In this document: piece by piece, positions 1 through 8,974 of the stretch
How positions within the stretch are numbered: position 1 is the first letter of the stretch
Layout of the letters: each line of letters opens with the position of its first letter
Assembly: GCF_001953055.1 (NCBI RefSeq)
Contig: NZ_CP019044.1
Location: forward strand, 3,265,001-3,329,000
Length of the DNA: 64,000 bases
From: Salaquimonas pukyongi
Lineage (GTDB): Bacteria; Pseudomonadota; Alphaproteobacteria; Rhizobiales; Rhizobiaceae
Reading direction: 5' to 3'
Made by a program: the position numbers and the translations under genes
The notes under the pieces: generated by a model
Told to the model about the DNA's origin: nothing
Seen by the model: the letters and a program-made list of their open reading frames with translations, nothing else
Databases searched by the model: none

Positions 1-1202
1 ATGATGTAATCGTGGACACCACCATCGATCTCGACCTGCAGAAGAAGGCCGGAGCGCTTGTGCTTGGCAATATCGGCGATTTTGGTGAAAAACTGAACGT
101 CAGCCAGGGAGCGCTCGTCTCCATCGATGGTACCGGCGCCATCCGGGCAATGGTTGGCGGTGCCGAATACGCAGAAAGTCAGTTCAACCGGGCGGTAGAT
201 GCGAAGCGCCAGCCAGGGTCTGCATTCAAGCCGCTGGTTTATCTTGCTGCCATGGAAAGCGGCCTCAATCCCGATTCGGTTCGGGTGGACAGGCCCGTCG
301 CCATCGGTGCATGGAAACCGGAAAACTATGACCGGAAATATCGCGGTCCGGTCACGCTGTCCGAGGCACTGTCGCTCTCGCTCAATACGATTGCCGCCCA
401 GATGATCTCCGAAACCGGAACCGACAAGGTGATCGGTGCCGCAAAACGGCTTGGAATCGGTTCAAAACTCGCACGCAATGCTTCCATTGCACTGGGTACA
501 TCCGAGGTAAGCCTGCTGGAACTGACGGCGGCCTATGCTCCCTTTGCCAATGGCGGATATCTTGCCGAACCCTTCGTCATCAAGCGCGTGACCACCCAGG
601 ACGGCGAGATTCTTTATCAACGCAATCCCGCCGCCGCTGCGCAGGTTGTCGATCCAGTCGCGGTTGGCATGATGAACCAGATGCTGGAGCGTGCTGTTGA
701 AGAGGGCACCGGCAAGGCGGCGCGGGTCAAGGGATGGGATGTTGCCGGCAAGACCGGCACGACGCAGAATTTCCGCGATGCGCTGTTTGTCGGCTATACT
801 GCCAACCTGATCACCGGCGTGTGGTACGGCAATGACGATGGAGAACCCAGCAAGAAGGTAACCGGCGGCGGCCTTCCGGCAAAAACCTTCTCTGCCTTCA
901 TGAGCAAGGCCCATGAAGGGGTACCGGTCGCCGACCTGCCGGGCTTTTATCTGCCCAAGACGGTTGCTGTGATTCCCACGCCACGGCCGGGCAGGGGCAT
1001 TGGCGGCCTGCTGAGTCCGCGCCGTCGGTCGGGAACGTCCATTGCCGCCAATCAGGGTGGCAGACAGCCCTCGGTTAACAGTCAGGTGCGAAAACCACTA
1101 TCGAACATGGACGGCGCACCGAGGCCGGGCGCCGGACTGGAAGGGGCTTCCGGCAGCCAGAAGAAGCGCAGGAACCTGATTGAGCTGTTGCTTGGCGGTT
1201 GA
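1..1202 (+). CDS. Penicillin-binding protein 1A-type transpeptidase, 3' part
   Basis: This is the C-terminal part of a bifunctional class A penicillin-binding protein, which cross-links peptidoglycan at the periplasmic face of the inner membrane. The frame is open to the first base of the window, so the gene starts upstream and its glycosyltransferase half is not seen. Counting from the GTG at base 12, the three transpeptidase motifs are in order: SAFK with nucleophile Ser70, SLN at 123-125, and KTGTT starting at Lys247. After the catalytic domain comes a low-complexity tail rich in Pro, Arg and Gly and ending in a basic KKRRN stretch, as in rhizobial PBP1a proteins. No neighbour is functionally linked; the next gene is convergent. 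Confidence 0.93.
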   Translation, partial: DVIVDTTIDLDLQKKAGALVLGNIGDFGEKLNVSQGALVSIDGTGAIRAMVGGAEYAESQFNRAVDAKRQPGSAFKPLVYLAAMESGLNPDSVRVDRPVAIGAWKPENYDRKYRGPVTLSEALSLSLNTIAAQMISETGTDKVIGAAKRLGIGSKLARNASIALGTSEVSLLELTAAYAPFANGGYLAEPFVIKRVTTQDGEILYQRNPAAAAQVVDPVAVGMMNQMLERAVEEGTGKAARVKGWDVAGKTGTTQNFRDALFVGYTANLITGVWYGNDDGEPSKKVTGGGLPAKTFSAFMSKAHEGVPVADLPGFYLPKTVAVIPTPRPGRGIGGLLSPRRRSGTSIAANQGGRQPSVNSQVRKPLSNMDGAPRPGAGLEGASGSQKKRRNLIELLLGG

Positions 1203-1228
1203 AGGCCACAAGGTGGTTTTGCGGCAGC

Positions 1229-1672
1229 TCAGCCCTTTTCGACGATCTTGCCGAATTTCTTGAAGAATTCACCTGCAAGCTTTTTCGAGGTTGAATCGAT
1301 CAGCCGGCTGCCAAGCTGCGCGATCTTGCCGCCCACATCGGCCTTTGCCTGGTAGCTCAGCAGCGTGGCATTGCCATCCTCTGTCAACGTCACATCCGCA
1401 CCGCCCTTGGCAAAGCCGGCAATGCCGCCCTTGCCCTCGCCGACAATCGTGTAGGAATGGGGCGGGTTGAGATTTTGCAGCTCAACCTCGCCGTTGAATT
1501 TGGCTTTTACCGGGCCGATTTTCAACGTGACCGTGGCCGCCATCTCGGTGTCGGACTTTTTTTCCAGACTTTCACAGCCCGGAATGGAAGCTTTGAGAAC
1601 TTCAGGATCGTTTAACGCCTCCCAGACCCGGTCGACGCTGGCCTTGATCCGCTGCTCACCCGACATTTTCAT
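1229..1672 (-). CDS. CoxG-family SRPBCC protein (carbon monoxide dehydrogenase subunit G-like)
   Basis: A 147-residue protein of the CoxG branch of the START/SRPBCC fold. The family signature is clear: an N-terminal segment with VWEALNDPEVLKASIPGCE, then a Gly-rich strand pair (EGKGGIAGFAKGGADV) and a C-terminal helix. Family members are linked to assembly or membrane attachment of molybdenum hydroxylases such as CO dehydrogenase. No coxSML genes lie nearby, so the partner enzyme is unknown and the specific role here is not established. The gene is convergent with the PBP gene (26 bases between) and divergent from kbl. Confidence 0.85.
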   Translation of the reverse strand: MKMSGEQRIKASVDRVWEALNDPEVLKASIPGCESLEKKSDTEMAATVTLKIGPVKAKFNGEVELQNLNPPHSYTIVGEGKGGIAGFAKGGADVTLTEDGNATLLSYQAKADVGGKIAQLGSRLIDSTSKKLAGEFFKKFGKIVEKG

Positions 1673-1835
1673 CCTGAATTCCTCCTGTACTCGGCGAAGC
1701 GATCATGTTTGATCTTGATAGTTGAACGAAAAATCGTGTCAATTCGAAGCAGACCGCGTCAAACCCTGTTGAAAGGCCGTATCTAACACAGAAACACGTC
1801 GCGCATGATCACTGAACACAGAAAGAGCCGAAGAA

Positions 1836-3050
1836 ATGTCCGCCACTGACAAGCCGCAAGCCGGCAACCGTTTTTCGCAGATGTTGGCCGGGGAAATCGC
1901 CGGGCTGAAGGAGGCAGGCCTCTTCAAGAGCGAACGGGTGATTGTCTCGCCTCAGGCAGGCAGCGTGGAACTGGCGGGCGGGCGCCAGGTCATCAATCTG
2001 TGTGCCAACAACTACCTTGGCCTTTCCGGCAATCCCCAATTGGTGGAAGCAGGCAGGGCGGCGCTCGAAAAATACGGATACGGCATGTCCTCGGTTCGCT
2101 TCATCTGCGGCACCCAGGAAGAACACAAGGAGCTTGAAACCCGTATCGCATCCTTCCTGGGGATGGAGGATGCAATCCTCTACTCTTCCTGTTTTGATGC
2201 CAATACCGGGCTGTTCGAAACCCTGCTCGGCCCCGAAGATGCAATTGTCTCCGACGCTCTCAACCACGCGTCGATCATCGACGGCGTTCGCTTGTGCAAG
2301 GCAAAACGGTTGCGTTATGCCAATTCGGACATGGCCGATCTGGAGGCAAAGCTTGCCGAAGCCGCCGATTGCCGCTTCCGGCTGATCGCTACCGATGGCG
2401 TCTTCTCCATGGATGGTTACATCGCCCGGCTGGAAGAGATCTGCGATCTGGCCGAAAAGCATGATGCCATGGTGATGGTGGACGACAGCCATGCAGTAGG
2501 CTTCATGGGGGATCGCGGCCGCGGCACTCATGAACATTGCGGCGTCATGGGCCGTATCGATATCATTACCGGTACGCTTGGCAAGGCGTTGGGCGGGGCA
2601 TCCGGCGGCTACACGGCAGCATCAGGGGAAATTGTCGAATGGCTGCGGCAGCGCTCCCGCCCCTATCTGTTTTCCAATACGCTTGCGCCGGTCATTGCGG
2701 CAACATCGCTTGCTGTGCTGGACATGCTGGAAAAGGACAATTCGCTTGTGCTGACCCTGCGCCGCAATTCAGAGCACTTCAGAAGCCGCATGTCGGCGGC
2801 GGGATTTGACCTTTTGCCGGGTTCACATCCAATCATTCCGGTGATGCTGGGCGATCCGAAAATTGCCCAGGAACTGGCTGCACGCCTTGACGAAAAGGGC
2901 GTCTATGTCACGGCCTTTTCCTATCCCGTCGTGCCCATGGGAAAGGATCGTATTCGCACCCAGATGTCGGCTGCCCACAGCCTGGAAGAACTTGATCAGG
3001 CGATTGATGCCTTTGTGGAAGCGGGGCGGGAAATGGGGATTATCTCATGA
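1836..3050 (+). CDS. kbl: Glycine C-acetyltransferase (2-amino-3-ketobutyrate CoA ligase)
   Basis: PLP-dependent enzyme of the alpha-oxoamine synthase family. It cleaves 2-amino-3-ketobutyrate with CoA to glycine and acetyl-CoA, the second step of threonine catabolism. At 404 residues it has the usual length. The PLP lysine sits in GTLGKALGG (about Lys250), and [10 protein letters not shown] and the substrate-site [10 protein letters not shown] near residue 60 are intact. The ATG at 1836 follows a purine-rich stretch. The stop overlaps the tdh start by four bases (ATGA), so the two are almost certainly one translationally coupled operon. The assignment over other members of the family (KBL versus BioF or HemA) rests on this pairing and on the sequence. 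Confidence 0.96.
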   Translation: MSATDKPQAGNRFSQMLAGEIAGLKEAGLFKSERVIVSPQAGSVELAGGRQVINLCANNYLGLSGNPQLVEAGRAALEKYGYGMSSVRFICGTQEEHKELETRIASFLGMEDAILYSSCFDANTGLFETLLGPEDAIVSDALNHASIIDGVRLCKAKRLRYANSDMADLEAKLAEAADCRFRLIATDGVFSMDGYIARLEEICDLAEKHDAMVMVDDSHAVGFMGDRGRGTHEHCGVMGRIDIITGTLGKALGGASGGYTAASGEIVEWLRQRSRPYLFSNTLAPVIAATSLAVLDMLEKDNSLVLTLRRNSEHFRSRMSAAGFDLLPGSHPIIPVMLGDPKIAQELAARLDEKGVYVTAFSYPVVPMGKDRIRTQMSAAHSLEELDQAIDAFVEAGREMGIIS

Positions 3051-4084
3051 CCAATGAAATGAAAGCCCTGGTCAAAAGCCGCCCCGAACCTGGCTTGTGG
3101 ATGGAGACGGTGCCTGTTCCAGAACCCGGTCCCACCGATGTGCTGATCAAGGTCAGCAAGTCGGCGATCTGCGGTACCGACGTCCATATCTGGAACTGGG
3201 ATGAGTGGGCCGCCTCAACCGTCCCGGTTCCGATGGTGACAGGCCATGAATTCTGCGGCAAGATCGCCGATCTTGGCAGCGCCGTCACCCGGTATGAGCA
3301 GGGTCAGCGCGTTTCGGGTGAAGGCCACATCGTCTGCGGCGTGTGCCGCAATTGCCGTGCCGGGCGCGGCCATTTGTGCCGGAACACGAAAGGGGTCGGG
3401 GTCAACCGGCCGGGCAGTTTTGCCGAATATGTCTGCCTGCCCCAGGACAATGTCGTTCCCATTCCCGATGATGTGCCCGACGAAATCGCCGCCATTTTCG
3501 ATCCCTTCGGCAATGCGGTTCACACGGCACTGTCCTTCGATCTGGTTGGCGAGGATGTGCTGGTCACCGGTGCCGGACCCATCGGCATCATGGGAGCGCT
3601 GGTGGCGGCAAAAGCCGGCGCCCGAAAGGTGGTCATCACCGATATCAACGCCTACCGGCTGGATTTGGCGGAAAGGCTCGGTGTTCCCCATGTGGTCGAT
3701 GCTTCCAGCGAAAACCTTGAAAGCGTCATGAAACGGATCGGCATGAAAGAGGGCTTTGATGTGGGTCTTGAAATGTCGGGCGCGCCGGCTGCCCTGCGCG
3801 ACATGATCCACACCATGAACAATGGCGGCAAGGTCGCGCTGCTCGGCATTGCTCCCAAGGGATTTGAAATCGACTGGCACGAGGTGATCTTCAAGATGCT
3901 CAAGATCAAGGGTATCTATGGACGGGAGATGTTCGAAACCTGGTACAAGATGATCGCCCTGGTCCAGGGCGGGTTGGATTTGGCACCGCTGATCACCCAC
4001 CGTCTGAACATAGATGCGTTTGAAGAGGGGTTTTCCGCCATGCGCTCAGGCGAGGCGGGCAAGGTAGTGCTCGACTGGAATTAA
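3047..4084 (+). CDS. tdh: L-threonine 3-dehydrogenase
   Basis: Zinc-dependent medium-chain dehydrogenase of 345 residues that oxidises L-threonine with NAD+ to 2-amino-3-ketobutyrate, the substrate of Kbl encoded just upstream. Visible features are the catalytic-zinc cysteine in [15 protein letters not shown], the GHEF motif, the four structural-zinc cysteines in [15 protein letters not shown], and the nucleotide-binding [13 protein letters not shown]. The start codon overlaps the kbl stop as ATGA. A GC-rich hairpin follows at 4112-4133 and ends the operon. Confidence 0.97.
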   Translation: MTNEMKALVKSRPEPGLWMETVPVPEPGPTDVLIKVSKSAICGTDVHIWNWDEWAASTVPVPMVTGHEFCGKIADLGSAVTRYEQGQRVSGEGHIVCGVCRNCRAGRGHLCRNTKGVGVNRPGSFAEYVCLPQDNVVPIPDDVPDEIAAIFDPFGNAVHTALSFDLVGEDVLVTGAGPIGIMGALVAAKAGARKVVITDINAYRLDLAERLGVPHVVDASSENLESVMKRIGMKEGFDVGLEMSGAPAALRDMIHTMNNGGKVALLGIAPKGFEIDWHEVIFKMLKIKGIYGREMFETWYKMIALVQGGLDLAPLITHRLNIDAFEEGFSAMRSGEAGKVVLDWN

Positions 4085-4111
4085 GGCGTGTCTTGCTTAT
4101 CGTGAATGAAA

Positions 4112-4140
4112 AGGGCGGCTATCGTGCCGCCCTCATTTGT
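4112..4140. terminator. Hairpin terminator shared by tdh and phaB
   Basis: The arms agggcggc (4112-4119) and gccgccct (4126-4133) pair around a 6-base loop. The hairpin lies between the convergent genes tdh and phaB. It is followed on the plus strand by a short T-rich tract and preceded by an A-rich tract, so it could serve both directions. Confidence 0.7.
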
Positions 4141-4161
4141 TTGTGACCTTGAAGAGCCGGG

Positions 4162-4887
4162 TCAGTACATGTGCTGGCCGCCATTGATCGAAATGGTCGA
4201 CCCGGTAACAAACATGGAATCCTCCCGGCACAGGAACCAGACGGCTCTTGCGATCTCGCTGGCATCGCCGAGGCGGCCGACCGGAATGGTGCCGACGATC
4301 TTGTCAAGAATGTTCTGCGGGACAGCCGCAACCATGTCGGTTGCAACATAGCCCGGCGCCACCGTATTGGCCGTGATGTTGAACCTTGCACCCTCCTGGG
4401 CCAATGCCTTGGTCATGCCGATGACGCCCGCCTTGGCGGCGCAATAGTTGACCTGCCCGTATTGGCCAGCCTGCCCGTTGACCGAGGAAATATTGACGAT
4501 GCGGCCAAAATTCTCTTCGACCATATGGGCCCAGGTTCCCTTGCACATGTTGAACACCGAAGTCAGGTTTGTCTGGATAACATTCATCCAGTCGTCGTAA
4601 CTCATGCGCTTCAGCGTTCCGTCGCGGGTGATGCCTGCATTGTTGACCAGCACGGTCGGATTGCCGTGAGAAGCCGAAATTGCCTCGATCGCTTCCTGGC
4701 AGGCGTCGAAATCGGCAACGTCCCATTTTCGGGTTTCGATACCGGTTTCCTCTGAAAACTTTGCGGCGGCTTCCTCATTGCCGGCATATCCGGCAACCAC
4801 GTCATAGCCCTCCTCCTTCAAAAGTTCGCAGATACCGCGTCCGATACCACGTGTTCCTCCTGTCACGACTGCCGTGCGTTTTTTCAT
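4162..4887 (-). CDS. phaB: Acetoacetyl-CoA reductase
   Basis: Short-chain dehydrogenase of 241 residues that reduces acetoacetyl-CoA with NADPH to (R)-3-hydroxybutyryl-CoA, the monomer for PHA synthase. The cofactor loop GGTRGIGRGIC is at residues 10-20, followed by NNAG, then the catalytic Ser in NISSVNGQAG and the YCAAK Tyr/Lys pair. The C-terminus ends with GGQHMY, as in PhaB proteins. FabG is the main alternative, but the PhaB-like sequence and its place beside phaZ, phaC, phasin and phaR support PhaB. No phaA thiolase is in the window, so acetoacetyl-CoA must come from a gene elsewhere. Confidence 0.93.
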   Translation of the reverse strand: MKKRTAVVTGGTRGIGRGICELLKEEGYDVVAGYAGNEEAAAKFSEETGIETRKWDVADFDACQEAIEAISASHGNPTVLVNNAGITRDGTLKRMSYDDWMNVIQTNLTSVFNMCKGTWAHMVEENFGRIVNISSVNGQAGQYGQVNYCAAKAGVIGMTKALAQEGARFNITANTVAPGYVATDMVAAVPQNILDKIVGTIPVGRLGDASEIARAVWFLCREDSMFVTGSTISINGGQHMY

Positions 4888-5069
4888 GGCTCTCCCTTTC
4901 TTGCATTAACACGATAAGGCGAACTCCTCCCGCCCATCATCTCCATACAACATGAAGATGATGGCAAGATACAAGACAATTGTAGGGTTGAGTGTCCCCG
5001 TTGCGATCGGAGCAAGGCACCAAACGGCGAATGGGGGGACCGGTCCGCCGGCAACCGGCAGCCGGCAAA

Positions 5070-6305
5070 TCAGCTATGCTTGCCGATGAACTCCAGCACG
5101 ACCGGGCGGATGTTCTCATGCCAGGCCCTGCCTGAAAAGATACCGTAATGGCCGGCATCCGGTTCCAGGTGATGTGCCTTCATCGCATCGGGCAGCCCCG
5201 TGAGAACATCAAGCGCGGCAGCACATTGCCCGGGGGCGGAAATGTCGTCCCGTCCGCCTTCGACGATCTTCGTTGGAACTGAGGTGATTTTCGTCAGATC
5301 AACCTTCTTGCCGTCAATGGCAAAATCGTTTCTGGCGATTTCACGCGTCTTGAAGATGCGCTCCACGGTGGAAAGGTAAAACTCGGCCGGCATGTCCATG
5401 ACCGCCAGGTATTCGTCATAGAATGTATTATGGCGATCCAGATCGCCCGCCTCATCGCGAACCGTGCGGATGATCTGGTTGGCAAATGCCTTCGCATGCT
5501 TGTCCCAGTTCATCGCCATGAACGAGAAAAGCTGCATGCTGCCGGGATAAACCTTGCGCCCCACGCCGGGATGATTGAGGCCGACCGTTTGGATGACGGA
5601 ATGTTCGAGCTGGCCCATGGTAACCCGGCGGCCGAAGTCGGTTACCTCGGTGCGGTTGGCATCGGGATCGACCGGTCCGCCGATCAGCGTCATCGAGGCG
5701 GGCTGCGCGTCAGGTTCGTTTTCGGCAAGCCATGCGACAGCAGCCAGGGTCAGGGGGACAGGCTGGCAAACGGCGATCACGTGGGTTCTGGATCCGGCTA
5801 CCTTGAAAAACTCCACCAGATGCTTGGTAAAGTCTTCCACATCGAACTTGCCCTTTGACACGGGCACGTTGCGTGCATTGCGCCATTCGGTAATCAGTAC
5901 GTCGCAATCGGGTAGCAGGCTGACGACGGTATTGCGCAGCAGCGTGGCATAATGGCCGGACATCGGGGCGATCAAAAGCACTTTGGGACGGCTTTTGGCC
6001 GGGCGTTTGACCTTGAATTCCAGCAACCGGCCGAAGGAGAGTTCCATTACGGTTTCGACCGAAACCAGACAGTCCCTTCCGCCGCTTACAACGGAAGCAA
6101 TGCCCCAGTCCGGCTTTACGGTAAGGCGCTGGAATGCCCGCTCGCTTACTTCGCCCCAGGCGGCAAATGCCGCCGGCAATGGATTGGAAGACAGTCCGAA
6201 AACTGGATTTTTCCAGAAGGTCTTTGCCGTTGCGGCCACCCAGAGGCTGGCCAGGCGCGCCGATTCCGTGGCGTCATAGGCGGTATAGGTATACGGGTTG
6301 GCCAT
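5070..6305 (-). CDS. phaZ: Intracellular polyhydroxyalkanoate depolymerase
   Basis: A 411-residue alpha/beta-hydrolase-like enzyme expected to break down native PHA granules inside the cell. The nucleophile motif is VIAVCQPVPL with Cys at residue 180. A cysteine in a VCQP context is typical of the PhaZa1 type of intracellular depolymerase, as opposed to the serine lipase box of secreted depolymerases. The C-terminal DAGHYGIFSG carries the likely catalytic His. No signal peptide is visible, consistent with a cytoplasmic enzyme. It is transcribed away from phaC, with 157 bases between the two starts for divergent promoters. Confidence 0.94.
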   Translation of the reverse strand: MANPYTYTAYDATESARLASLWVAATAKTFWKNPVFGLSSNPLPAAFAAWGEVSERAFQRLTVKPDWGIASVVSGGRDCLVSVETVMELSFGRLLEFKVKRPAKSRPKVLLIAPMSGHYATLLRNTVVSLLPDCDVLITEWRNARNVPVSKGKFDVEDFTKHLVEFFKVAGSRTHVIAVCQPVPLTLAAVAWLAENEPDAQPASMTLIGGPVDPDANRTEVTDFGRRVTMGQLEHSVIQTVGLNHPGVGRKVYPGSMQLFSFMAMNWDKHAKAFANQIIRTVRDEAGDLDRHNTFYDEYLAVMDMPAEFYLSTVERIFKTREIARNDFAIDGKKVDLTKITSVPTKIVEGGRDDISAPGQCAAALDVLTGLPDAMKAHHLEPDAGHYGIFSGRAWHENIRPVVLEFIGKHS

Positions 6306-6462
6306 TAAATGCCCCTTTAGTTGGCTTGAAGCGGATGTGAATCAACCCTACAAACATCCGCAGGGTTGTACCCTTGGGCGGTTGCAAGGGCAAGCTATCC
6401 TTAAGTGGGTGGATAAACGGCCAGAATCAACAGCAGGCTAAAGCCTGCAACGGAAGGCGATC

Positions 6463-8244
6463 ATGGAAAAGTCTGCATACGATCCACAGGTCCTCAAGGG
6501 CAATCTGGACAAACTTGAAGACCTGACGGTTCGCCTGGTAAATGCCATCGCCAACCGGCGCGAGAGCGACCCCGCAATGCAGGGGCCCGGCTATAATCTC
6601 TATGCCAAGGCCGCGGCCGCCTATTATGCCGAGATGATGGCGCGGCCGGAAAAGATCATCGAGCAACAGGTGCAGTTCTGGCGGAAGAGCCTGGAAAATT
6701 TTTCCAACGCCCAGACGCTTCTTAATGAAGACGAGCAGAAAGAGCCTGCGGCAAAGAAGGGGCCGGGCGACCGGCGCTTCAAGAATCCTCTGTGGGCCAG
6801 CAATCCCTATTTCAATTTTGTCCGTGACCAGTATCTGCTTTCCACCGAGATGATCGACCAGACCGTTACCGGGCTGGAGGAAATCGACGACAAGGAAAAG
6901 AGGCGGGTTCAGTTTTTCGCCCGTCAGCTGGTGGATTTGTTTTCGCCGTCCAATTTTTTCGGGACCAATCCCGATGCCCTGGAAAAAGCGCTGGAAACCA
7001 ACGGCCAGTCGCTGGTTGACGGTCTTGCCAATCTGGTGCGCGATCTCGAGGCCAATGATGGTGAGCTTTCGGTCACGCTGGCCGATCCAAAGGCATTCGA
7101 AGTGGGTGGCAACATTGCGACCAGCCCGGGTGACGTTGTTTTCCGCAACCGGATGTTTGAGCTGATCCAGTATGCGCCGGCAACAAAGGAGGTCCACAAG
7201 ACCCCCCTGGTCATTTTCCCGCCCTGGATCAACAAGTTTTACATTCTCGACCTGAAGGAGAAAAACAGCTTCATCCGCTATGCGGTCTCTCAGGGCTATA
7301 CGGTATTCGTCGTATCCTGGGTCAATCCCGATGAAAATTATCGCGATGTGGGCATCGACACCTATGTCGAGGAAGGCGCCCTTGCCGCCATCAATGCAGT
7401 TCAGGACATTACCGGCAGCAAGAAGGTCAATGCCATCGGCTATTGTATCGGCGGCACCCTTCTGACGATTACCCTGGCGCTGATGGCTGCAAATGGCGAC
7501 GACAGGGTAAAAAGCGCTACTTTCTTCACCACGCTCACCGACTTCTCCGAGGCCGGCGATCTCGGTGTCTTCATTGACGAGGATTTTCTTACGGCAATCG
7601 AGACCGAGGTGGACAAGCGCGGCTTCCTCGACAGTTTTTACATGTCCAAGACATTCTCCTATTTACGGGCCAACGATCTGGTCTACGGTCCTGCGGTACG
7701 GTCCTACATGATGGGAGAAGCGCCTCCGGCCTTTGACCTCCTGTTCTGGAATGGCGATTCCACCAATCTCCCTGCCCGCATGGCGAAGGAGTATCTGCGC
7801 CACCTCTACGCTGAAAACAAGCTCATCAAGGGCGAGTTCGAAGTCAACGGCACCGTCATAGACATGTCGAAGATCGATTTGCCGATTTATGTGGTGGCAA
7901 CGGAATCCGACCACATAGCGCCGTGGAAATCCTCCTTTACGGGCCTGTCCACCACGTCGGGCGAAAAACAGATGGTGCTTTCCGAAAGCGGTCATATTGC
8001 CGGCATCGTCAACCCGCCGGAAGCCGGCAAATATGGCTATTGGCTCAATGATGAAGCCTGCACGGATCCGGACGAGTGGCACAAGGCGGCCGAACATCAT
8101 GACGGAAGCTGGTGGCCGCACTGGTCAAACTGGCTTTCTGAACGGTCCGGCAAGATGGTTGAGGCCCGCCAGCCAGGCAGCAAATCCCACCCTTCCCTGG
8201 CTCCCGCGCCGGGAACCTATGTGGTCGCCGAGCGGAAAAAGTAA
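6463..8244 (+). CDS. phaC: Class I polyhydroxyalkanoate synthase
   Basis: A 593-residue PHA synthase, the usual class I length, which polymerises (R)-3-hydroxyacyl-CoA at the granule surface. The lipase-like box GYCIGG supplies the nucleophile Cys328. Asp483 in TESDHIAP and His511 in SESGHIAG complete the expected Cys-Asp-His triad. The N-terminal domain contains the PHA-synthase motif PWINKFYILDL. No phaE or phaR-subunit partner is needed for class I, and none is present. The ATG at 6463 has a ggaagg ribosome site. A strong inverted repeat and the phasin promoter follow immediately downstream. Confidence 0.97.
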   Translation: MEKSAYDPQVLKGNLDKLEDLTVRLVNAIANRRESDPAMQGPGYNLYAKAAAAYYAEMMARPEKIIEQQVQFWRKSLENFSNAQTLLNEDEQKEPAAKKGPGDRRFKNPLWASNPYFNFVRDQYLLSTEMIDQTVTGLEEIDDKEKRRVQFFARQLVDLFSPSNFFGTNPDALEKALETNGQSLVDGLANLVRDLEANDGELSVTLADPKAFEVGGNIATSPGDVVFRNRMFELIQYAPATKEVHKTPLVIFPPWINKFYILDLKEKNSFIRYAVSQGYTVFVVSWVNPDENYRDVGIDTYVEEGALAAINAVQDITGSKKVNAIGYCIGGTLLTITLALMAANGDDRVKSATFFTTLTDFSEAGDLGVFIDEDFLTAIETEVDKRGFLDSFYMSKTFSYLRANDLVYGPAVRSYMMGEAPPAFDLLFWNGDSTNLPARMAKEYLRHLYAENKLIKGEFEVNGTVIDMSKIDLPIYVVATESDHIAPWKSSFTGLSTTSGEKQMVLSESGHIAGIVNPPEAGKYGYWLNDEACTDPDEWHKAAEHHDGSWWPHWSNWLSERSGKMVEARQPGSKSHPSLAPAPGTYVVAERKK

Positions 8245-8270
8245 TTAATTCATAGGCTTATAATTTTTTT

Positions 8271-8312
8271 GCCGCGCTGCAGCATTTTTTCCTTGAAATG
8301 CTGCAGCGCGGC
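8271..8312. promoter_or_regulatory. Perfect 17-bp inverted repeat, probable PhaR operator at the phasin promoter
   Basis: The arm gccgcgctgcagcattt (8271-8287) is repeated exactly as its reverse complement at 8296-8312, separated by 8 bases. The right arm lies across the start of the spacer of the phasin promoter. TGC-rich palindromes with CTGC and GCAG halves are the known type of target for the PHA regulator PhaR in Paracoccus and Rhodobacter. Here phaR is two genes downstream. The hairpin could also act as the phaC terminator, but it is not followed by a T run on the plus strand. Function is inferred; the symmetry is seen directly. Confidence 0.7.
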
Positions 8313-8321
8313 ATGTATATA
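8293..8321 (+). promoter_or_regulatory. Sigma70-type promoter of the phasin gene
   Basis: A -35 box TTGAAA (8293-8298), a 17-base spacer and a -10 box TATATA (8316-8321) give near-consensus spacing and sequence. This would start a transcript about 65 bases upstream of the phasin ATG. The -35 box and most of the spacer lie in the loop and right arm of the inverted repeat, so a protein bound to the repeat would block RNA polymerase. Confidence 0.72.
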
Positions 8322-8393
8322 TCTGTTGCACAAGGCGCAGAAAGCGCTGACTGATTAATCGAATTCTGACATTCGGACATAAAGGTTCCTCCC

Positions 8394-8807
8394 ATGACCA
8401 AGACCATCGACTACACCAAAACCTTCCAGGACATGTTTGCCGGCAAATTCGCTGACGTGAACGCTGTTAACGACCTGGTTCGCGACGCCGCTGAATTCGG
8501 CGCCAAATTCAACAAAATCGCTCTCGACGCAGCTGAGAAAAACGTCGAACTGTCCAACGCATGGATGAAAGACAGCCTTGGCAAATACGGCGCTTTCACC
8601 AAGGTTCAGTCCGAGCCTGCTGAATATGCAAAAGTTGCTGCTGATGTCGCTTCTGCCCAGGCGCAGGCTGCTCCTGAGCACTTCGCCAAATTTGCCGAAG
8701 TAGCAAAATCCGCGCAGATGGCAACGGTTGAGCTGGTAATGGCTGCCGGTAAAGAATTCCAGGCTGATGCCGTTAAAGCTGCCAAGTCGGCTGTAAAGGC
8801 TGCCTAA
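8394..8807 (+). CDS. Phasin (PHA granule-associated protein)
   Basis: A small (137 residues), Ala/Lys-rich, largely helical protein without Cys or Trp-rich cores, matching the phasin family that coats PHA granules and controls their size. It begins with TKTIDYTKTFQDMF and contains long amphipathic helices around residues 20-60 and 80-135, ending in KAAKSAVKAA. It sits between phaC and phaR. It has its own strong promoter and its own terminator, as expected for a very abundant protein regulated by PhaR. Codons lean toward AAA for lysine and GCT for alanine, unlike the neighbours, which fits high expression. Confidence 0.88.
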   Translation: MTKTIDYTKTFQDMFAGKFADVNAVNDLVRDAAEFGAKFNKIALDAAEKNVELSNAWMKDSLGKYGAFTKVQSEPAEYAKVAADVASAQAQAAPEHFAKFAEVAKSAQMATVELVMAAGKEFQADAVKAAKSAVKAA

Positions 8808-8864
8808 CCGGCCTTTGAAATAAGAGATTTACTTCTCCTCCCAACCGCTTTTTCGCGGTTTCTT

Positions 8865-8891
8865 GAGCGGGTCCCTGACCCGCTCTTTTTT
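8865..8891 (+). terminator. Rho-independent terminator after phasin
   Basis: The arms gagcgggtc (8865-8873) and gacccgctc (8877-8885) enclose a three-base loop and are followed directly by six T. This is a textbook intrinsic terminator closing the phasin transcript before phaR. A smaller hairpin (aaccgc/gcggtt) sits just upstream. Confidence 0.88.
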
Positions 8892-8974
8892 GTTGGAGCA
8901 GCAAATCAGCCGATTTTTTTCTGTACCAGCCAGATCAAAGGCCTATAGTTCTTAAGATTGCTTGGGAGTGCGAT

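Noticed and set aside
8271-8312. Palindrome as only a phaC terminator
   Set aside because: The right arm is followed by atgtatatat rather than a T run, and it overlaps a near-consensus promoter, so an operator role explains more. A double role is not excluded.
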